Shown: piece by piece, positions 58,714 to 64,000 of the stretch
Layout of the letters: each line of letters opens with the position of its first letter
Numbering within the stretch: position 1 is the stretch's first letter
Source: Cellulomonas xiejunii
Lineage (GTDB): Bacteria; Actinomycetota; Actinomycetes; Actinomycetales; Cellulomonadaceae
NCBI RefSeq assembly: GCF_024508315.1
Contig: NZ_CP101987.1
Coordinates: 3,906,001 to 3,970,000 of the forward strand
DNA length: 64,000 bases
Direction of reading: 5' to 3'
Translations under genes and position numbers: made by a program
Notes under the pieces: generated by a model
The model's database searches: none
What the model was told of the DNA's origin: nothing
The model's input: only the letters and a program-made list of their open reading frames with translations

Positions 58714-59089
58714 GCGAGAGTGCAATCCAGTCCTCCCTTCCCCCCGTGAGAGTGCAATCCAGCCCTCCCCTCCCCCCGTGAGAGTGCAATCCAGCCCTCC
58801 CCTCCCCCCGTGAGAGTGCAATCCAGCCCTCCCCTCCCCCCGTGAGAGTGCAATCCAGCCCTCCCCTCCCCCCGTGAGAGTGCAATCCAGCCCTCCCCTC
58901 CCCCCGTGAGAGTGCAATCCAGCCCTCCCCTCCCCCCGTGAGAGTGCAATCCAGTCGCGAGCACTGGCGCGCATGGAAACTGGATTGCACTCTCACGCAC
59001 CACCCGGGGACTGGATTGCACTCTCACGCACCACCCGGGGACTGGATTGCACTCTCACGCACCACCCGGGGACTGGATTGCACTCTCAC
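58714..59089. repeat. Array of twelve 17-bp repeats: eight direct (32-bp period) and four inverted (31-bp period)
   Basis: Eight copies of GTGAGAGTGCAATCCAG (first one GCGAG) start at 58714, 58746, 58778, 58810, 58842, 58874, 58906 and 58938, exactly 32 bp apart, with identical C-rich 15-bp spacers after the second copy. After a 25-bp gap, four copies of the reverse complement start at 58980, 59011, 59042 and 59073, exactly 31 bp apart, with spacer GCACCACCCGGGGA. The array fills the gap between two convergent genes and could form very large cruciforms or hairpins in RNA. Near-identical spacers show recent unit-by-unit amplification. Confidence 0.97.
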
Positions 59090-59098
59090 GGGCGGGGG

Positions 59099-59836
59099 TC
59101 AGTGGGGGGCGGTCAGCCAACCGGCTAGGCGGTCCGGGCGGTCGGTGATGATCTCGTCGACAGCCAGGCCGACGGCTGCCGCCCAGTGCGCCGGCTCGTC
59201 GAGCGTCCAGACCGCGACCTGCAGCCCGGCGCCGTGCAGGCGCGCGACCAGGCCGGGGTCCTGCTGCAGCAGCAGGCCGTGCGGGTTGGCCATGACGACG
59301 TCGAGCGACGCGCACACGTCGAGCACGTCCGGCCCCACCTCGCCCAGCAGCAGCCCTCGCCGCAGGCCCGGGTCCGCGTCGCGCAGCGCCTCGACGGTCC
59401 CCGGCCAGAAGCTCTGCACCACGACGCGGTCCGCGAGCCCTGCCGCCCGCAGCGGCCCCGTCACGCGGGCGGCCTCGTCGGCCGTCCACTCGCCCTTCAC
59501 CTCGCACAGCAGGTCGACGGACGGGTGCCGCAGCAGCAGGTCGACCACCTCGTCGAGCAGCGGCACGCGCTGCCCGGCGTACGCCGGCGAGAACCACGAC
59601 CCCGCATCGAGCTCGCGGACCTCGGCGAGCGTCGTGTCCCTGAGCCGGCCGGAGCCCGAGGTCGTCGCGTCCAGCGTGTCGTCGTGGATCACCACGACGT
59701 GCCCGTCGGACGTCAGCTGCACGTCGAGCTCGATCGAGTCGGCGCCCGCACGGGCGGCCGCCTCGAACGCGGCGAGCGTGTTCTGCGGCGCGACCCACGA
59801 GTTGCCCCGGTGCGCGACGACCCTCGTCACAGGCAC
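59099..59836 (-). CDS. Glycerophosphodiester phosphodiesterase
   Basis: A 245-residue TIM barrel of the GDPD family: VVAHRGNSWVAPQNTLAAF with the catalytic His-Arg, SIELDVQLTSDGHVVVIHDDTLDATT with the metal Glu/Asp and second His, and LLCEVKGEW. It cleaves glycerophosphodiesters to glycerol-3-phosphate and alcohol. There is no signal peptide, so it is cytoplasmic. GTG 59836. Its stop is only 9 bp from the repeat array at 58714-59089. Confidence 0.92.
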   Translation of the reverse strand: MPVTRVVAHRGNSWVAPQNTLAAFEAAARAGADSIELDVQLTSDGHVVVIHDDTLDATTSGSGRLRDTTLAEVRELDAGSWFSPAYAGQRVPLLDEVVDLLLRHPSVDLLCEVKGEWTADEAARVTGPLRAAGLADRVVVQSFWPGTVEALRDADPGLRRGLLLGEVGPDVLDVCASLDVVMANPHGLLLQQDPGLVARLHGAGLQVAVWTLDEPAHWAAAVGLAVDEIITDRPDRLAGWLTAPH

Positions 59837-59988
59837 GGCTCCACGTTCTCACGGTAGGCCGACTCGATCGTCGGGGCGATGGAACGCCACGCCACGCCGT
59901 GGCGACGGAACGACCTCGACGCGCGGACCTGCGACGCCTCACCTAGCGTGGCAGGGAAGAGCCTCCGACCGCAGGAAGCGGGCCGCTC

Positions 59989-61179
59989 ATGATCGTTCCG
60001 CGCCATCGCGTCGTCATCGTCGGGGGCGGCAACGCCGGCATCTCCCTGGCCGCCAAGCTGCTGCGCGGCGGGTGCCCCGACGTCGCGCTCGTCGACCCCA
60101 ACGAGGTGCACCACTACCGGCCGCTGCTGTCGTACGTCGCCGGTGGGGCCGCGACCCTCGACGACCTGCGACGCCCGCAGGCCGACCTCGTGCCGGTCGA
60201 CGTGCACTGGTACGAGGACCGCGTGAGGGCGGTCGACCCCGTGGCGTCGACGGTCCACCTCGCCGGCGGCCGTTCGCTCGTCTACGGCGACCTCGTGCTG
60301 TGCCCGGGGTCGGAGGTCGACTGGGACGCCGTGCCGGGCATGGCCGAGGCGGTCGCGACGCCCCACGCGTCGACCAGCTACCTGCCGGAGCACGCGCCGG
60401 ACACGTGGGACATGCTCTCGGTGCTCACCACGGGGCGGGTCGTGTTCGCGATCTCGGACCGGCACGTGCCCTGCTCCCCCGTGGGCCTCAAGCCGTTGTT
60501 CCTCGCCGCGGACCACTGGCGGGCGACCGGGGTGCTCGACGCCCTCACCGTCGACCTGCTGGTGGAGGGGTCGCGGCTCGCCGGCACCGCGCAGGCGGAC
60601 GAAGAGCTGCGCCTGGCGGCCGACGCGTACGGCGTGCGGGTGCGCACCGGCACCGCGGTGGAGCGCGTCGACCCGGTCGCCCGCCGCCTGGACCTGCGCT
60701 CGCGGGTCGGCACCGAGACGCTGACCTACGACGCGCTGTACCTCGCACCGCCGCACCGGGCACCCACGTGGGTGGCCGCGAGCGGCCTCGCGTCCGAGGG
60801 GAGCGACGGCTTCGTCGACGTCGACCCGCTGACGCTGCGGCACCGCACGTACCCGCGGGTGTGGGCGCTGGGTGACGTGGCGACGGTCGAGACGTCACCG
60901 TCCGGCGGGGCGCTGCGCAAGCAGGTTCCCGTGGTCGCGCACAACATCCCCGCGTCCCGTGCGGGAGTGCCCCTGCGGCACTACGACGGCTACACCGTGG
61001 CCCCCGTGACGACGTCGCGCAGCGAGCTGCTGCTGGCCGAGCACGACCGTGAGGGGCACGCCGAGCCGACGATCCCCTTCCCGGACCTCGCGCGGCCGCG
61101 ACGCTCGCTGTACGTCTTCGACCGGTACGTCGAGCCGCAGATCTACTGGCACCGGCTCCTGCGGGGCAAGGTGTCCTGA
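59989..61179 (+). CDS. FAD-dependent oxidoreductase, sulfide:quinone reductase-like
   Basis: A 396-residue flavoprotein. FAD loop VVIVGGGNAGISLAAKLL, SQR-like HHYRPLLSYVAGG, and WALGDVATVETSPSGGA with AALRKQVPVVAHN. Cysteines are at 29, 105 and 162; Cys162 in HVPCSPVGLKP matches the redox Cys of SQR, but the usual C-terminal redox Cys near residue 350 is absent. It may therefore reduce another substrate or use a different Cys pair. ATG 59989 has AGGAA about 12 nt upstream; TAGCGT (59944-59949) is a probable -10. Confidence 0.85.
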   Translation: MIVPRHRVVIVGGGNAGISLAAKLLRGGCPDVALVDPNEVHHYRPLLSYVAGGAATLDDLRRPQADLVPVDVHWYEDRVRAVDPVASTVHLAGGRSLVYGDLVLCPGSEVDWDAVPGMAEAVATPHASTSYLPEHAPDTWDMLSVLTTGRVVFAISDRHVPCSPVGLKPLFLAADHWRATGVLDALTVDLLVEGSRLAGTAQADEELRLAADAYGVRVRTGTAVERVDPVARRLDLRSRVGTETLTYDALYLAPPHRAPTWVAASGLASEGSDGFVDVDPLTLRHRTYPRVWALGDVATVETSPSGGALRKQVPVVAHNIPASRAGVPLRHYDGYTVAPVTTSRSELLLAEHDREGHAEPTIPFPDLARPRRSLYVFDRYVEPQIYWHRLLRGKVS

Positions 61180-61252
61180 CGCCGCACCCCGTGCCCGGCG
61201 GCACTGGCGGTGGTAGGACGGACTCCTGACGTCCGCACCACAGGGGGCCGCC

Positions 61253-63136
61253 ATGCGCACGTCCACGTTCACCCGACCGCTCGCCGTCGTCGTCGCCGCG
61301 GTCGCGCTCACCGCCGGCGCGCTGCCGGGGAGCGCGGCGCCACCCGGCCCGGCGGGTGCCGGGGCCGACGTCGACGGTGGTGCGAGCGTCGACGGGCGCG
61401 GTGGGCCCGGCGGACCAGGCCGCGGTGGACCAGGGCACGGGCGCCCACCCGCGAAGGTCCCGGTCGCGGTCGGCACGGGAGGCGCCGTCTCGACCGTCGA
61501 CCCGGACGCGACGCGCGTCGGCCTGGACGTGCTGCGCCGCGGCGGCAACGCGGTCGACGCGGCGGTGGCGGCGGCGGCGACGCTGGGGGTGACCGAGCCG
61601 TACTCGGCCGGCATCGGCGGCGGCGGGTTCTTCGTCGTGTACGACGCGGCGAGCCGGACCGTGCAGACGATCGACGGCCGCGAGACCGCACCGGCCGCGA
61701 TGGGTCCCGACGCGTTCGTCGAGGACGGCGTCGCGATCCCGTTCGAGGAGGCCGTGGCGTCGGGGCTGTCGGTCGGCGTCCCCGGGACGCCGGCGACGTG
61801 GCAGGCGGCGCTCGACACGTGGGGCACCCTCAGCCTGCGTGACGCGCTGGCCGGCGCCACCCGCGTCGCGGAGAAGGGGTTCGTCGTCGACCAGACGTTC
61901 GCCGACCAGACGGAGGCGAACGCGGACCGGTTCGCCGACTTCCCGTCGACCGCCGCGCTGTTCCTGCCGCGGGGGGCGGTCCCGCGCGTCGGCTCGGTCC
62001 TGCGCAACCCCGACCTGGCACGCACCTACCGGCTGCTGGCCCGCCAGGGCGTCGACGCGCTGTACGCGGGTCCGCTCGCGCAGGAGATCATCGACACGGT
62101 GCAGGCACCGCCCGTCGCGCCCGGCAGCACCCGCGTCGTGCGGCCGGGCCTGCTGGAGACGTCCGACCTCGCGGCGTACGACGTCGTGCCACGCGAGCCC
62201 ACGCACGTCACGTACCGCGGGCTCGACGTCTACGGCATGGCGCCACCGTCGTCCGGCGGGTCGACGGTCGGCGAGGCGCTCAACATCCTCGAGACCGTGG
62301 ACGTCGGCACCCTCGACGAGACGCAGGCGCTGCACCACTACGTCGAGGCGGCCTCGCTCGCCTTCGCGGACCGCAACCGCTGGGTCGGCGACCCCGCGTT
62401 CGTCGACGTCCCGCTGGCCGAGCTGCTGTCCGACGGCTTCGCGGCCGAGCGCGCCTGCCTCATCGACCCGGCGGCGGCGCTGCCCAAGCCGGTGACGCCC
62501 GGGTCCCCCGACGGGACGTACGAGCCGTGCGCCCCGGGGGACGACCCCGGCAGCGAGGCCCCCGAGGGCACCTCCACGACGCACCTGACGACAGCCGACC
62601 GCTGGGGCAACGTCGTCGCCTACACCCTGACCATCGAGTCCACCGGCGGCAGCGGGATCGTCGTGCCGGGTCGCGGGTTCCTGCTCAACAACGAGCTGAC
62701 GGACTTCACCTTCACCGACGAGACGCAGGACGGCGTGGAGCCGAACCTCCCCGGCCCGGGCAAGCGCCCCCGCAGCTCGATGGCGCCGACGATCGTGCTG
62801 CAGGACGGCCGCCCGCTTCTGGCGCTCGGGTCACCCGGCGGCTCGACGATCATCACGACGGTGCTGCAGACGCTGGTGAACCGGATCGACCTGGGCATGC
62901 CGCTCGACGAGGCCGTGGCCGCCCCCCGCGCGACGCCCCGCAACGGGCCGTCGATCCAGGCGGAGCCGGGCTTCCCACGCACCGGGCTCGAGGCGCTGGG
63001 GCACGTGTTCGCCGACACCCCGGAGATCGGCGCAGCCACCGCGATCGAGCTCCTCGACCGCGGGAAGCTGCTGTCGGTCGCCGAGCCGGAGCGCCGCGGC
63101 GGCGGCAGCGCGGGCGTGGTCCACCCCCGCCGCTGA
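61253..63136 (+). CDS. ggt: Gamma-glutamyltransferase
   Basis: A 627-residue exported Ntn hydrolase. Signal peptide (about 1-30), a Gly/Pro-rich spacer, then GGT blocks: DVLRRGGNAVDAAVAAAATLGVTEP and YSAGIGGGGFFVVYD (large subunit), autocleavage site STTHLTTADRWGN with the probable nucleophile Thr442, and LNNELTDFTF plus LALGSPGGSTIIT (small subunit). It hydrolyses glutathione-type gamma-glutamyl compounds or transfers the group. Actinobacteria lack glutathione, so the physiological donor may be another gamma-glutamyl peptide or conjugate. ATG 61253 has AGGGGG. Confidence 0.95.
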   Translation: MRTSTFTRPLAVVVAAVALTAGALPGSAAPPGPAGAGADVDGGASVDGRGGPGGPGRGGPGHGRPPAKVPVAVGTGGAVSTVDPDATRVGLDVLRRGGNAVDAAVAAAATLGVTEPYSAGIGGGGFFVVYDAASRTVQTIDGRETAPAAMGPDAFVEDGVAIPFEEAVASGLSVGVPGTPATWQAALDTWGTLSLRDALAGATRVAEKGFVVDQTFADQTEANADRFADFPSTAALFLPRGAVPRVGSVLRNPDLARTYRLLARQGVDALYAGPLAQEIIDTVQAPPVAPGSTRVVRPGLLETSDLAAYDVVPREPTHVTYRGLDVYGMAPPSSGGSTVGEALNILETVDVGTLDETQALHHYVEAASLAFADRNRWVGDPAFVDVPLAELLSDGFAAERACLIDPAAALPKPVTPGSPDGTYEPCAPGDDPGSEAPEGTSTTHLTTADRWGNVVAYTLTIESTGGSGIVVPGRGFLLNNELTDFTFTDETQDGVEPNLPGPGKRPRSSMAPTIVLQDGRPLLALGSPGGSTIITTVLQTLVNRIDLGMPLDEAVAAPRATPRNGPSIQAEPGFPRTGLEALGHVFADTPEIGAATAIELLDRGKLLSVAEPERRGGGSAGVVHPRR

Positions 63137-63156
63137 CCCCGCCCACCCACATCCCC

Positions 63157-63173
63157 GCGAGAGAGCGATCCAG
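63157..63173 (+). repeat. Degenerate copy of the 17-bp repeat at the P450 start
   Basis: GCGAGAGAGCGATCCAG differs from the array form at three positions. It ends four bases before the P450 start codon, so it occupies the place where a leader or ribosome site would be. Confidence 0.75.
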
Positions 63174-63177
63174 TGCG

Positions 63178-64000
63178 ATGACCGCGTCCACGAGCGTCGA
63201 CACCATCCCCGTCGTGCCGGGCGCGCCCGTGATCGGCAGCGTCGCCGCGCTCGCGAGCGATCCGGCTGCGTTCTTCGTGCGGTGCTACGCCGAGCACGGC
63301 CCTGTGTTCCGGGTCCGTGCCCTGCGGCGGACGCTCACGGTGCTCGCCGGGCCCGAGCTCGCGCGGTGGATGGGCTCGCGCGAAGGGCGGGACAGCCTGC
63401 GGTCCGCCGAGGTGTGGCAGGGGCTCGTCGACGAGTACGGCGCGACGCGCACCCTCACCGGTGTCGACGGCCCCGAGCACCGGAAGCTGCGCGAGGTCAT
63501 GCGCCACGGGTACTCGCGCGAGGCGCTCGACGGCCGGCTGGACGAGCTCGTCGCGATCACCGACGAGTGCCTCGACCGCGCGTGGCGGCCCGGGACGTCC
63601 GTGCCCGTCGTCGAGGCCCTCCAGTTCCTGGTGACGAGCCAGCTCGGCACGATGCTGACCGGGACCGTGCCGACCGAGTACGTGCGCGACATCCGCACCA
63701 CGATCCTCTACATCCTCAACGCGCTCGTCACGCGCCAGCGCCCCGAGATCGTGCTGCGCAGCCCCGTGTACCGACGGTCGCGGGCGCGGGTCCAGGAGCT
63801 CGGCGAGGAGATGATCCGCGCGCACCGGGCGCGCGAGCCGCGGCCCGACCACCGCCGCACGCTCGTCGACGACATCATGGACGCGCACGACGCCGATCCC
63901 GGGCTCCTCGCGGCGAACGACCTGGTGCTCGCGCTCACCGGCCCGTACGTCGCGGGGCTCGACACGGTCGCGAACACGCTCGGGTGCCTCGTGCACGCGG
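63178..64000 (+). CDS. Cytochrome P450, N-terminal part (truncated by window edge)
   Basis: The frame from ATG 63178 is open to the window end (274 residues seen). Features: PVVPGAPVIGSVAALASDPAAFFVRCYAEHGPVFRVRA (P450 start), GVDGPEHRKLREVMRHGYS (C-helix, with the HRKLR that contacts the haem propionate), and the I-helix LTGPYVAGLDTVANTLG, with AGLDT being the oxygen-activation motif. ExxR and the haem Cys are beyond the edge. The substrate is unknown. No strong ribosome site is visible; the degenerate 17-bp repeat lies immediately upstream. Confidence 0.9.
   Translation, partial: MTASTSVDTIPVVPGAPVIGSVAALASDPAAFFVRCYAEHGPVFRVRALRRTLTVLAGPELARWMGSREGRDSLRSAEVWQGLVDEYGATRTLTGVDGPEHRKLREVMRHGYSREALDGRLDELVAITDECLDRAWRPGTSVPVVEALQFLVTSQLGTMLTGTVPTEYVRDIRTTILYILNALVTRQRPEIVLRSPVYRRSRARVQELGEEMIRAHRAREPRPDHRRTLVDDIMDAHDADPGLLAANDLVLALTGPYVAGLDTVANTLGCLVHA

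Noticed and set aside
58714..59089. CRISPR array
   Set aside because: Repeats are only 17 bp, the spacers are identical rather than unique, orientation flips midway, and no cas gene is present.

Overview
The window is very GC-rich and densely coded on both strands, with many GTG starts and four-base stop/start overlaps. An actinobacterium is the clear source. A Cellulomonas-like member of the Micrococcales fits best, because there is a secreted CE15 esterase with a C-terminal CBM2, a mycothiol-type DinB protein, alternate-type signal peptide proteins with a SipW peptidase, and many apparently leaderless genes. The genus is an inference. No tRNA, rRNA, CRISPR array, insertion sequence or phage gene was seen.

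Layout. 1-2570: the 3' end of a copper P-type ATPase, then an SPFH/ribbon-helix-helix pair with its own operator-like palindrome. 2693-5401: an ABC exporter operon with a winged-helix regulator. 5515-10927: membrane proteins (CPBP protease, HdeD-like, a large flippase-like protein with an embedded kinase-like domain), a c-di-GMP-I riboswitch in front of a 45-residue ORF, and CsbD. 10959-13822: a bacteriophytochrome fused to a PP2C phosphatase, overlapping an acyltransferase. 13922-22538: aldo/keto reductase, penicillin-binding lipoprotein, GNAT, luciferase-like oxidoreductase, anti-sigma-type ATPase, aroD, an ArsR regulator with a 46-residue partner, and an AI-2E family permease. 22671-30965: a complete narK-narGHJI respiratory nitrate reductase cluster. 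31093-34760: EamA transporter, serine hydrolase, DUF3995, and an SRPBCC/ArsR pair.

34886-40637 is a coherent surface-protein locus: a TasA-like protein, a second secreted protein, SipW signal peptidase, sortase, a NarL-type two-component system, and a protein ending in an LAQTG sorting signal. The first and last of these genes share an identical 16-bp upstream block at the same distance from a -10-like box. This suggests one regulon that makes, processes and anchors surface protein.

40755-64000: ASCH-like protein, a YnfA remnant beside a mini inverted-repeat element, phosphofructokinase, class II amidotransferase, GH13 enzyme, methyltransferase, XRE/DUF2975 pair, quinone oxidoreductase, a TetR-controlled FtsX-type ABC system, LysE/LysG pair, PCMH flavoprotein half, WYL regulator/DinB pair, MpaB-like oxygenase, CE15-CBM2 esterase, GDPD, SQR-like flavoprotein, gamma-glutamyltransferase, and the 5' part of a cytochrome P450.

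The most distinctive feature is a 17-bp repeat (GTGAGAGTGCAATCCAG and variants) with 22 copies. Twelve form an array at 58714-59089, two form a perfect hairpin, and seven lie in frame inside three different genes, where their spacing is always a multiple of three. A second family (GAGCGCGGTAC) makes matching hairpins on either side of the SPFH/RHH pair.
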